Shown: in pieces, positions 43,291 through 51,369 of the stretch | Position numbering within the stretch: the first letter of the stretch is position 1 | Layout of the letters: each line of letters opens with the position of its first letter | Origin: Streptomyces sp. PKU-EA00015 | GTDB lineage: Bacteria > Actinomycetota > Actinomycetes > Streptomycetales > Streptomycetaceae | Direction of reading: 5' to 3' | Assembly: GCF_013387495.1 (NCBI RefSeq) | Contig: NZ_JABZEE010000007.1 | Location: 248,001-312,000 of the forward strand | Length of the DNA stretch: 64,000 nucleotides | Made by a program: the position numbers and the translations under genes | The notes under the pieces: generated by a model | What the model saw: only the letters and a program-made list of their open reading frames with translations | The model's database searches: none | What the model was told of the DNA's origin: nothing

Positions 43291-43322
43291 CGCCGGGAGG
43301 GGTGCGGGCCGTCTGGTCGAGC

Positions 43323-43352
43323 ACGCTAGCCAACTCGTATGCGGGCTGTGAA
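43323..43352 (-). promoter_or_regulatory. Promoter of riboswitch-controlled NlpC/P60 gene
   Basis: On the minus strand TTCACA (43352-43347) and TAGCGT (43328-43323) are 18 bp apart. The transcript would start near 43316, giving a leader of about 214 nt that contains the whole riboswitch. Confidence 0.6.
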
Positions 43353-43485
43353 GGTTGATGTTCGATATGTCCGATACATTTTCGTGACCTCTTTCGGTGC
43401 CGGCCGCATATCCGGCACCGGCGTGGCGCGCCGGGCAGGGCCGGTCACGGAATGTGACCTGCCCCGTATGGGCATGCGGGCCCGG

Positions 43486-43508
43486 TTGTCGGTCCGGCCG
43501 CCTAGACT
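43486..43508 (+). promoter_or_regulatory. RecA-independent DNA-damage-type promoter of pcrA
   Basis: TTGTCGGTC (43486-43494), an 8-bp gap and TAGACT (43503-43508) fit the pattern TTGTCRGTG-N8-TANNNT known for mycobacterial RecA-NDp promoters activated by PafBC, with one mismatch. The -10 box ends nine nt before the ATG and there is no Shine-Dalgarno, so the mRNA is nearly leaderless. Confidence 0.6.
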
Positions 43509-43517
43509 CGATAAGCG

Positions 43518-45953
43518 ATGAGCAGCCTCTTTGACGACAGCTTCCTGGCGGATCTCCAGCCCCACGGCGAGGAGCCCCCTCCGCCCCCCGAGGAGTCGGC
43601 TCCGGAACCGATCCCGGACGACCTCTTCCAGGGCGCCTACGACGTGCCGCCGGCCCGCGACGGGTACTACCGCGACGGCGCGCCCCGGCCTGCCGTCGAC
43701 GCGGCCGCTCTGCTCGAAGGGCTGAACGAGCAGCAGCGCGCCGCCGTCGTCCACACCGGCTCCCCGCTGCTCATCGTCGCCGGGGCCGGTTCCGGCAAGA
43801 CGCGCGTGCTCACCCATCGCATCGCCCACCTCCTGGCCACCAGGCACGTGCACCCCGGCCAGATACTGGCGATCACCTTCACCAACAAGGCCGCCGGTGA
43901 GATGAAGGAGCGCGTCGAGCACCTGGTCGGCCCGCGTGCCCATGCCATGTGGGTCATGACCTTCCACAGCGCCTGCGTCCGCATCCTGCGCCGCGAGTCG
44001 AAGAAGCTGGGCTTCACCTCGTCGTTCTCGATCTACGACGCCGCCGACTCCAAGCGCCTGATGTCGCTGGTCTGCCGTGACCTGGAGCTGGACCCGAAGA
44101 AGTTCCCGCCGAAGTCCTTCAGCGCCAAGATCTCCAACCTGAAGAACGAGCTGATCGACGAGGAGACCTTCGCCGACCAGGCGGCGGACGGTTTCGAGAA
44201 GACGCTCGCCGAGGCCTACCGGATGTACCAGGCCCGGCTGCGCGAGGCCAACGCCCTGGACTTCGACGACATCATCATGACCACGGTCCACCTGCTCCAG
44301 GCGTTCCCGGACGTCGCCGAGCACTACCGGCGCCGCTTCCGGCACGTCCTCGTCGACGAGTACCAGGACACCAACCACGCCCAGTACACGCTCGTGCGCG
44401 AGCTGGTCGGCGAGGGGTACGAGGACCTGGAGCCCGCCGAGCTGTGTGTGGTCGGCGACGCCGACCAGTCGATCTACGCCTTCCGCGGCGCGACCATCCG
44501 CAACATCCTCCAGTTCGAGGAGGACTACCCGGACGCGACGACGATCCTCCTGGAGCAGAACTACCGCTCCACCCAGACGATCCTGTCCGCCGCCAACGCG
44601 GTCATCGAGCGCAACGAGTCCCGTCGCCCGAAGAACCTGTGGACGAACGCGGGCGCGGGCGCCCGGATCACCGGCTATGTCGCGGACACCGAGCACGACG
44701 AGGCCCAGTTCGTCGCCGACGAGATCGACCGGCTCACCGACGCGGGCGAGGCGAAGGCCGGCGACGTCGCCGTCTTCTACCGGACGAACGCCCAGTCCCG
44801 TGTCTTCGAGGAGATCTTCATCCGCGTCGGCCTGCCCTACAAGGTCGTCGGCGGCGTGCGCTTCTACGAGCGCAAGGAGGTCAGGGACGTCCTCGCCTAC
44901 CTGCGCGTCCTCGCCAACCCCGAGGACAACGTCCCGCTGCGCCGCATCCTCAACGTGCCCAAGCGCGGCATCGGCGAGCGCGCCGAGGCGATGATCGACG
45001 CCCTCGCGCTCCGGGAGAAGATCACCTTCCCGCAGGCGCTCCGCCGCGTCGACGAGGCGTACGGCATGGCAGCCCGCTCCGCGAACGCCGTCAAGCGGTT
45101 CAACGTGCTGATGGAGGAGCTGCGCACCATCGCCGAGTCCGGCGCCGGTCCGGCCACCGTGCTCGAAGCCGTCCTGGAGCGCACGGGGTATCTCGCCGAG
45201 CTGCAGGCGTCCACCGACCCGCAGGACGAGACGCGCATCGAGAACCTTCAGGAACTGGCCGCCGTGGCGCTGGAGTTCGAGCAGGACCGCGGTGAGGAAG
45301 AGGGTGCGGGCACGCTCGCCGAGTTCCTGGAGCAGGTCGCGCTCGTCGCCGACTCCGACCAGATCCCCGACGAGGACGAGGAGGGTACGGGTGTCATCAC
45401 GCTGATGACCCTGCACACCGCCAAGGGCCTGGAGTTCCCCGTGGTCTTCCTGACCGGCATGGAGGACGGCGTCTTCCCGCACATGCGGGCGCTGGGCCAG
45501 ACCAAGGAGCTGGAGGAGGAGCGGCGCCTGGCGTACGTCGGCATCACCCGTGCCCGCGAGCGCCTGTACCTGACGCGCTCCTCGATGCGCAGCGCGTGGG
45601 GCCAGCCCTCGTACAACCCGCCGTCGCGCTTCCTGGAGGAGATCCCCGGCGCGCATGTGGAGTGGAAGCGCACCGGCCCCATGGCCGCGCCGGCCGGACC
45701 GACGTCGGGCATCACGTCGTCGCTGTCGTCGTCGCGTGCACGCGGCGGCGCGTCCGGATTCGCCACGCGGCGCACCAACGACAAGCCGGTGATCGCGCTG
45801 TCCGTGGGCGACCGGGTCACGCACGACCAGTTCGGTCTGGGGACCGTGGTCGCGGTCTCGGGGTCGGGTTCGGACGCGCAGGCGACGATCGACTTCGGGG
45901 ACGAGAAGCCGAAGCGGCTGCTGCTGCGGTACGCGCCCGTCGAGAAGCTCTGA
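43518..45953 (+). CDS. pcrA: ATP-dependent DNA helicase PcrA/UvrD
   Basis: Superfamily 1A 3'-5' helicase of 811 residues used in nucleotide-excision repair and replication-fork maintenance. Motifs in order: LNEQQRAAVVHTGSPLLIVAGAG-type Q and Walker A regions (GAGSGKTRVLTHR), FTNKAAGEM, VDEYQDTN (Walker B), GDADQSIYAFRGA, LEQNYRSTQTIL and LMTLHTAKGLEFPVVFL, then the YVGITRARE box. The C-terminus carries the Tudor-like module GDRVTHDQFGLGTVVAV that contacts RNA polymerase in PcrA proteins. The first 75 residues are an acidic, proline-rich extension. ATG at 43518 from the apparent near-leaderless promoter. Confidence 0.96.
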   Translation: MSSLFDDSFLADLQPHGEEPPPPPEESAPEPIPDDLFQGAYDVPPARDGYYRDGAPRPAVDAAALLEGLNEQQRAAVVHTGSPLLIVAGAGSGKTRVLTHRIAHLLATRHVHPGQILAITFTNKAAGEMKERVEHLVGPRAHAMWVMTFHSACVRILRRESKKLGFTSSFSIYDAADSKRLMSLVCRDLELDPKKFPPKSFSAKISNLKNELIDEETFADQAADGFEKTLAEAYRMYQARLREANALDFDDIIMTTVHLLQAFPDVAEHYRRRFRHVLVDEYQDTNHAQYTLVRELVGEGYEDLEPAELCVVGDADQSIYAFRGATIRNILQFEEDYPDATTILLEQNYRSTQTILSAANAVIERNESRRPKNLWTNAGAGARITGYVADTEHDEAQFVADEIDRLTDAGEAKAGDVAVFYRTNAQSRVFEEIFIRVGLPYKVVGGVRFYERKEVRDVLAYLRVLANPEDNVPLRRILNVPKRGIGERAEAMIDALALREKITFPQALRRVDEAYGMAARSANAVKRFNVLMEELRTIAESGAGPATVLEAVLERTGYLAELQASTDPQDETRIENLQELAAVALEFEQDRGEEEGAGTLAEFLEQVALVADSDQIPDEDEEGTGVITLMTLHTAKGLEFPVVFLTGMEDGVFPHMRALGQTKELEEERRLAYVGITRARERLYLTRSSMRSAWGQPSYNPPSRFLEEIPGAHVEWKRTGPMAAPAGPTSGITSSLSSSRARGGASGFATRRTNDKPVIALSVGDRVTHDQFGLGTVVAVSGSGSDAQATIDFGDEKPKRLLLRYAPVEKL

Positions 45954-45960
45954 CAGCGGA

Positions 45961-45990
45961 ACGAGGCGGGGGCCACGGCCCCCGCCTCGT
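45961..45990. terminator. Bidirectional terminator after pcrA
   Basis: A 13-bp perfect stem (ACGAGGCGGGGGC / GCCCCCGCCTCGT) with loop CACG lies between the convergent pcrA and M23 peptidase genes. Confidence 0.9.
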
Positions 45991-46017
45991 CCATGCTCGC
46001 TGTGGCCTGCCCGCCGC

Positions 46018-47628
46018 TTACGTCGGGTCGAGGCCGTGGCCGCGCAGCCACGGCAGCGGGTCGATGGCCGAACCGCCGCCGGGGCGCACCTCGAAGTGCA
46101 GGTGCGGGCCGGTGGAGTTGCCCGAGTTGCCCGAGTAGGCGATGACGTCGCCCGCCTTGACCGAACCGCTGCGGATCTTGGTGGTGCTGAGGTGGCAGTA
46201 CCACGTCTCCGTGCCGTCGGCCGCCGTCACGATCGCCATGTTGCCGTAGGCGCTGTTCCACTGGGTGCGCACAGTGCCGTCCGTGGCGGCCAGCACCTCG
46301 GTGCCGTACTGGACGGGGAAGTCGATTCCGGTGTGCAGGGACATCCAGTTGACGCCGGACTGGCCGTAATAGGCGCTGAGGCCGTCCCGCTTGACGGGAA
46401 GCACGAACTTGGGCCGCAGCGCCTCGCGCCGTGCCGCCTCCGCCTCGCGCTTCTTCCGCTCCGCCTCCTGGCGGGCCTTGAGGTCGAGGCGCTCCTGGGT
46501 GCGGGAGGCGCGGTCACCGAAGTCGCGGGCGTCCTCGCTGAGCGCGGCGAGCTGCGTGTCCATCTTGCTGTTGGCGGCGACGTGCTTGACCGAGGTCGGG
46601 TCGGCGGCCGCCAGATTGGGCGCGTCGTCCTTCTGCTCGCCGCCGAGGTTGCCGACGGAGGCCGCGGCGATACCGGCGACGCCCATCACGCAGGCGGAGG
46701 GCACGGCGACGGTGAGGAGTGCGGAGCGCTTGGCGGGCGTACGGCGCCGGCCGCGGCTGCCGCCGGAGCGGCGGACCGGGCGGGGGGCGACGGGAGCGGC
46801 CGGGACGGAGGTCATGGTCTGCGTCAGCGCGTCGTGCGCGGACTCGCCGCTGTTCTCCGGGTCGTCGCCGTACTCGGCGTCGTGGCCGTGACCGGCTTCG
46901 TACTCGGTCGCGTAGCCCTCTTTTGTTACGGCGTCGCCGGTGTCCGGGCCCTCGGAGTGCGCGGCGTCCGCGAAGTCCTGGTCGGGGACGTCCTGGGCGG
47001 GAATGTCCGGCGTCTGGAAGTCCTGGAATTCCGGTGCGTACTCGGCGTCCTGGAAGTCCGACCTCTGGAAGTCCTGACCGGAATGTTCCGCGCCGGGCAG
47101 ATCGGTGGTCTGGTAGTCGGCGTAGCCGGTGTCGTACTCGGCCGCCGGGACGAACTCGTGCTCCGGCGTGAACTGTTGCGGTACGAGACCTTCCGGCGTG
47201 GTCGCCGTGCCGGAGTTCCAGGCGGTCGCGTCGTAGGCGCCCGTCTCGACGGACGAGGAGGACCACTGGCCGGTCGCGTCGTACGCGAACGTCGCGGCGG
47301 CGGTCTCGTACTGGCCCGTCTGGTCGGCCTGGTTCCAGGCGCTCGCGTCCCACTGGCCCGAGGTGTCGTACTGGCCCGAGGTGTCGTACTGGCCGGTGGT
47401 GTCGTACTGCGCGTACTGCTGGTCGTACTGCGGCTGTTGGGCCTGCTGTGCGGACGCGTACGCGTCGTAGCCGGCCGTCTCCTGCGCCCCCGTGTCCCAC
47501 TGGGACGCGTCGTACTGGCCGCTGTGCCCGGACTCGTAACTGCTCGGCATGGCGCCGAAGAGCGGATCGGAGTCGAAGCTGCCGGTGGCATAACCGGTGT
47601 ACCCGGCGTGGGCGTGCTGGTCGTTCAC
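46018..47628 (-). CDS. Membrane-anchored M23 (LytM-type) metallopeptidase
   Basis: 536-residue peptidoglycan endopeptidase or its regulator. Residues 1-285 are a Tyr/Gln/Asp/Thr-rich disordered cytosolic region with imperfect repeats (QYDTTGQYDTSGQYDTSG), then a basic patch and one membrane helix (SALLTVAVPSACVMGVAGIAA). A coiled coil (RASRTQERLDLKARQEAERKK) leads to the M23 domain with complete zinc ligands: SLHTGIDFPV and the HLHF motif in GPHLHFEVR. The GTG at 47628 is preceded by GAGAGAAG. The long disordered cytosolic tail is unusual for M23 enzymes and might bind a cytosolic partner. Confidence 0.9.
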   Translation of the reverse strand: MNDQHAHAGYTGYATGSFDSDPLFGAMPSSYESGHSGQYDASQWDTGAQETAGYDAYASAQQAQQPQYDQQYAQYDTTGQYDTSGQYDTSGQWDASAWNQADQTGQYETAAATFAYDATGQWSSSSVETGAYDATAWNSGTATTPEGLVPQQFTPEHEFVPAAEYDTGYADYQTTDLPGAEHSGQDFQRSDFQDAEYAPEFQDFQTPDIPAQDVPDQDFADAAHSEGPDTGDAVTKEGYATEYEAGHGHDAEYGDDPENSGESAHDALTQTMTSVPAAPVAPRPVRRSGGSRGRRRTPAKRSALLTVAVPSACVMGVAGIAAASVGNLGGEQKDDAPNLAAADPTSVKHVAANSKMDTQLAALSEDARDFGDRASRTQERLDLKARQEAERKKREAEAARREALRPKFVLPVKRDGLSAYYGQSGVNWMSLHTGIDFPVQYGTEVLAATDGTVRTQWNSAYGNMAIVTAADGTETWYCHLSTTKIRSGSVKAGDVIAYSGNSGNSTGPHLHFEVRPGGGSAIDPLPWLRGHGLDPT

Positions 47629-47816
47629 CAACTTCTCTCTCGCCTCGGCAGCAGGACCTGCATCCGGGACCGCCGGATTGCAGGGGTCCCAGGGGGAAGC
47701 AGTGGCGCGACTGTACCCGGCGGTACGCGATGGCGACAATCTTCGGCGGCATCTCCGCAATCAGGAAACGGGCAATCAGCCGTCTTTCGGCGGACTGCGG
47801 GCACAGCTTTGGCCCT

Positions 47817-47838
47817 ACGTTCGAGAAACGTTCGAGAA
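47817..47838. repeat. Tandem 11-bp direct repeat ACGTTCGAGAA
   Basis: Two adjoining copies (47817-47827, 47828-47838) lie upstream of the M23 gene, just after the lipase stop codon. An 11-bp period equals one turn of DNA, which suits side-by-side binding of a regulator near the M23 promoter. Confidence 0.6.
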
Positions 47839-47887
47839 AAAGTCGGTTGCGATTACCGCCCGACACCGTCTCGTCCGGCGGCCGGCC

Positions 47888-48748
47888 TCAGGCGACCGAG
47901 ACCGCTCCGGAAGAACCGGCCGCGGCCGCGCCCGATGCGAGCGCTTCTCGGATCCCGGCGGCGACGGCGGGGTGAACCGGCAGGGCGAGATGGCCGATTC
48001 CGCTCACTCGTACGTTCTGGGCGAGAAGGTCGGGATGGTCGATGCAGGCCGTCTCGACCGGGACCATGATCCGGTCGAGGTCGCTCCAGAAGCTGACGAA
48101 GTGCGTACGGCAGCCGGGCGCCGGCCTGCGCAGCTCCTCGATGACCGACGAGCCGGGGCGCATCTGCCGCACGATCGGGTGCGCGCCGGCGAGCGGCGCG
48201 AACGCGGTGCCCGCATGCGGGGTGCCGAGCGTGACGAGCGTACGGACACGGTGGTCGCCGCCGAGACGCTGCACGTAGTAGCGGGCGATGAGGCCGCCGA
48301 GACTGTGCCCGACGATGTCGACCTCGCGCTGCCCGGTCCGCGCGCAGATCTCCTCCACATGGCGGCCGAGCAGCTCGGCGGCGGTGCGGATGTCGCAGGT
48401 GAGAGGGGAGTAGTTGAGGCACTCGACATGATGCGGACCGTTCCGGGCGAGCGCGCGCCTCAGCAGGACGAACACCGACCGGTTGTCCACGAACCCGTGG
48501 AGCAGGACGGTGGGCACGACGTCGGCCCGGGCCGCGGGCAGCTGTGCCGTGCCGGGAGCGGAGCGCTTGCGGGGCGGGCGCTCGGGGGTGATCCCGGTCG
48601 GGTAGAGGACGAGGTGTCCCGCGAGGATCGCGAGCTCCAGGGCGGTGGCGCGCAGGAGCGCGGCGGGGAGGAGGTGGCGCAGTCCGTTCAGCCACTGCGC
48701 GGTGAACTCGGTGACGACGCGGCAACAGGGCAGAGGCGTGGCCTTCAC
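47888..48748 (-). CDS. Triacylglycerol lipase-like alpha/beta hydrolase
   Basis: 286-residue esterase or lipase. A hydrophobic N-terminal segment (LLPAALLRATALELAILAGHLVLYP) suggests a membrane anchor. The fold shows the oxyanion region VLLHGFVDNRS, the nucleophile elbow VDIVGHSLGGLIARYY and GTPHAGTAFAPLAGA, as in Streptomyces lipases and LipA-type proteins. A late His (SGIGHLALPVHP) completes the triad. The GTG at 48748 has GGGAGG upstream; the longer frame above it is not coding. The natural substrate is not known. Confidence 0.88.
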   Translation of the reverse strand: MKATPLPCCRVVTEFTAQWLNGLRHLLPAALLRATALELAILAGHLVLYPTGITPERPPRKRSAPGTAQLPAARADVVPTVLLHGFVDNRSVFVLLRRALARNGPHHVECLNYSPLTCDIRTAAELLGRHVEEICARTGQREVDIVGHSLGGLIARYYVQRLGGDHRVRTLVTLGTPHAGTAFAPLAGAHPIVRQMRPGSSVIEELRRPAPGCRTHFVSFWSDLDRIMVPVETACIDHPDLLAQNVRVSGIGHLALPVHPAVAAGIREALASGAAAAGSSGAVSVA

Positions 48749-49117
48749 AGCGACCTCCCGACCGGCGCCCCGTGCGGCCCGGGTGCGCCCTCGTGGGGCG
48801 CGCGCTGCGGAAGCGGTCGCCGCGCCACCGTGCCGTGCGGCTGTCGGCACGGCGGCGCGGCGACCTGTATGGATCTGCGGCGGCTCCCCTGGTGCGGTCG
48901 TGCCCGCCGGGGGCCGCGCGGCCTGCGCGGTGCCTGGTGCCGGTACGACGCTCAGCGAAAATGTCCCACGTGTGATTTCCCCCTCGCCGTCCACCGCGAA
49001 ACGGCGGCTTGCGGGATGCTGGACATCTGCAGATAACGTTCGTTCACTCTCCGCGCTCCGCTCGCCGGGCGCGGGGACCCGTGCCCGAGGCGGCGCAGTC
49101 GGTATGTGGAGGCAGTG
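48749..49117. promoter_or_regulatory. Divergent region, lipase / icmB
   Basis: 369 bp without a gene. For icmB, TTGCGG (49009-49014) and TAACGT (49034-49039) are 19 bp apart and could be a promoter with a 70-nt leader. The palindrome ATCTGCAGAT (49025-49034) abuts the -10 box. No lipase promoter is convincing. Confidence 0.4.
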
Positions 49118-49525
49118 ATGGGTGTGACGGGTCCGATCCGCGTGGTGGTCGCCAAGCCGGGTCTCGACGGACACGATCGCGGTGCGAAGGTGATCGCGCG
49201 GGCGCTGCGTGACGCCGGTATGGAGGTCATCTACACGGGGCTGCACCAGACCCCCGAGCAGATCGTGGACACGGCGATCCAGGAGGACGCGGACGCCATC
49301 GGCCTCTCGATCCTCTCGGGCGCGCACAACACGCTCTTCGTGAAGGTCATCGAGCTCCTGAAGGAGCGCGACGCGGAGGACATCAAGGTCTTCGGCGGCG
49401 GCATCATTCCGGAGGCGGACATCGCGCCGCTGAAGGACAAGGGCGTGGCGGAGATCTTCACGCCGGGCGCGACGACGGCGTCCATCGTGGAGTGGGTGAA
49501 CACGAACGTCCGCGCGGCGGCGTAG
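49118..49525 (+). CDS. icmB: Isobutyryl-CoA mutase small (B12-binding) subunit
   Basis: 135-residue cobalamin-binding protein, the small subunit that works with IcmA to interconvert isobutyryl-CoA and n-butyryl-CoA, linking valine and fatty-acid metabolism. The B12 motif DGHDRG supplies the lower-ligand histidine. [12 protein letters not shown] and [11 protein letters not shown] are also diagnostic, and the protein is nearly identical to IcmB as I remember it. The large subunit is not in the window, as usual in Streptomyces. ATG at 49118 with GGAGG upstream; a GTG at 49106 is in frame but less likely. Confidence 0.93.
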   Translation: MGVTGPIRVVVAKPGLDGHDRGAKVIARALRDAGMEVIYTGLHQTPEQIVDTAIQEDADAIGLSILSGAHNTLFVKVIELLKERDAEDIKVFGGGIIPEADIAPLKDKGVAEIFTPGATTASIVEWVNTNVRAAA

Positions 49526-49538
49526 CCCGACGGGGGTA

Positions 49539-49568
49539 CCTCCCCTGCCCGAAGGGCCATGGGGGAGG
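49539..49568 (+). terminator. Terminator-like intergenic repeat after icmB
   Basis: CCTCCCC (49539-49545) pairs with GGGGAGG (49562-49568) around an inner GCCC-GAA-GGGC stem. This is a form often seen at the ends of Streptomyces transcripts. The following 170 bp up to the DUF5691 gene hold no gene. Confidence 0.6.
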
Positions 49569-49742
49569 GCGGCGTACCGGACTGCGCTCCCGGGGCGCGC
49601 CGGACCGGTGAGCGCGCCGTGCCCTGGGCGGGTCCGGCTTCGCGGGCGCGGCCTCTCGGGAGTGGCCCGGTCCGTGTGCCTGACGCGCCCTGTGCTCTCG
49701 GGCGTGGCCGGCCGCGCCCCCGTGGCGCAAGGCCCGGCCCCC

Positions 49743-51359
49743 TCAGCGCTCCAGTTCGGCGTGCATCGTGGCGCGCAGGCGCAGCGTCGACACCAGGCGC
49801 TGGAACGCCTCCGACCAGTACCCGCCCGCTCCCGGTGACGCGTCCTCCTGCTCCGCCGGTGTCGCCGTCAGGACCTCCAGGCGGGATGCCTCCGCCGGGG
49901 ACAGGCAGCGCTCCGCGAGGCCCATCACGCCGCTGAAGCTCCAGGGATAACTCCCCGCGTCGCGCGCGATGTCGAGCGCGTCGACCACCGCGCGGCCCAG
50001 CGGCTCCGCCCACGGCACCGCACAGACGCCCAGCAGCTGGAACGCCTCCGACAGCCCGTGCGCGGCTATGAACTTTGCGACCCAGCCGGCCCGTTCCTCC
50101 GAAGGCAGCGTCGCGAGCAGCTTCGAGCGCTCGGCCAGCGACGTGGTGCCGGGACCGCTCGACGGCGGCGTACCGGGGGCGCCGAGCAGGGCGCGGGACC
50201 ACTCGGCGTCGCCCTGGCGGACCGCGGCCCGGCACCAGGCCGCGTGCAGCTCGTCGGCCCAGTCGTCGGACACCGGCAGCGTGACGATCTCCTGCGGCGT
50301 ACGGCCGCCGAGCCGGGCCGGCCAGGTGGACAGCGGGGCGGACTCGACCAGCTGGCCGAGCCACCAGGAGCGTTCGCCGCGGCCCGACGGCGCGTTCGCG
50401 ACGACTCCGTCGCGCTGCATGCCGACGTCGCATTCGTGCGGCGCCTCGATGGTGATCAGCGCGCCTGCGTCGCCGCTCCGGTCCAGTGCGACGCACGACG
50501 CGGCCCGCGCCGCCATCCGCGCGGCGAGCGCGGACTGTGGCAGTGCCGAGAGCAGCTCGGCGGCGGTGGCGCGGACGTTGCGGCTGCGGTCGGAGAGCGC
50601 CTGCTCCAGGAACGGCTCGTCCGCGCCGGAGAGTTCCGTCCGCAGCAAGTCGAGGAACATGAGGCGGTCCTCGGCCCGTTCGGTCGGCCAGCTCGTGCCG
50701 AGCAGGCTGAGCGCCGCCTGCGGGTCGCGCGCCCGCACCGACGCGAGCAGGGCGACGCGCTCGGCGAACAGGCCCTCCTCCCACAGCTGCCGCACGGCGT
50801 CGGCGTCGTCGGGCGAGGGCAGAGCCGAGCCCCCGGATCCGCCGCGCAGGGCGAACTTCCATTCCGCGTTGAGCCGGGCGAGCCACAGCCCGCGCGGCCC
50901 GGCGAACGCCAGAGCCTGCGGCCGCAGGTCCGTACGCGCCCGGGCCGCGTCGAGCAGGGCGGGCAGGAGAGACGGCGGGGCCTGGTAGCCGTGCTCGTTG
51001 GCGGCGGCCAGCCATTGCGGAAGCAGCTCGGTCAGGTCCGGCGCGGCGCCCCGGCGGCCGCCGGACCCCGACGAGCCCCGGTCGGCGAGCAACTGGGCGA
51101 GCCGCCGTCGGGCGGCGTCCGGCAGGGCGGGCCGGGGGTCGTGCGGCGCCGCCGCGGGCCGCTCGCCGGCGGTCGGGGCGGGAGCGGGCCGCAGCCCCGC
51201 CCTGCGCCGCACGGTGTGCAGGGCGGCGGCGTCGAGCAGGGCGACGGGTGCCTCCTTGCCCGCGGGCACGAGGCCGGCCGGTGGTGTGCGCCGGTCGGTG
51301 CCGAGGAGGGCCGACGTGACGAGCTCTTCCCACGGTGACGTACTGGTGGTGCCGGTCAT
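49743..51359 (-). CDS. DUF5691 family protein, partner of SWIM protein
   Basis: 538 residues, mainly alpha-helical, probably HEAT/ARM-like repeats (SALLGTDRRTPPAGL at the start; LMFLDLLRTELSGADEPFLEQALSDRSRNVRATAAELL in the middle). It ends in a helical region with MGLAERCLSPAEASRLEVLTA. I place it in DUF5691, a family found beside SWIM and MoxR/VWA genes; its biochemical role is unknown. The ATG at 51359 has GGAGGC and lies ten nt after the SWIM gene, so the two form an operon driven from the divergent promoter at 52763-52785. Confidence 0.78.
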   Translation of the reverse strand: MTGTTSTSPWEELVTSALLGTDRRTPPAGLVPAGKEAPVALLDAAALHTVRRRAGLRPAPAPTAGERPAAAPHDPRPALPDAARRRLAQLLADRGSSGSGGRRGAAPDLTELLPQWLAAANEHGYQAPPSLLPALLDAARARTDLRPQALAFAGPRGLWLARLNAEWKFALRGGSGGSALPSPDDADAVRQLWEEGLFAERVALLASVRARDPQAALSLLGTSWPTERAEDRLMFLDLLRTELSGADEPFLEQALSDRSRNVRATAAELLSALPQSALAARMAARAASCVALDRSGDAGALITIEAPHECDVGMQRDGVVANAPSGRGERSWWLGQLVESAPLSTWPARLGGRTPQEIVTLPVSDDWADELHAAWCRAAVRQGDAEWSRALLGAPGTPPSSGPGTTSLAERSKLLATLPSEERAGWVAKFIAAHGLSEAFQLLGVCAVPWAEPLGRAVVDALDIARDAGSYPWSFSGVMGLAERCLSPAEASRLEVLTATPAEQEDASPGAGGYWSEAFQRLVSTLRLRATMHAELER

Positions 51360-51369
51360 GGGGCCTCCT

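Noticed and set aside
43365..43395. Possible LexA (SOS) box GTTCGATATGTCCGAT upstream of pcrA
   Set aside because: Only one half-site resembles the GAAC/GTTC box; the symmetry needed for LexA is missing.
43326..45824. An 832-codon minus-strand open frame opposite pcrA
   Set aside because: Its composition is that of an antisense shadow and the plus strand encodes a clear helicase with all motifs.
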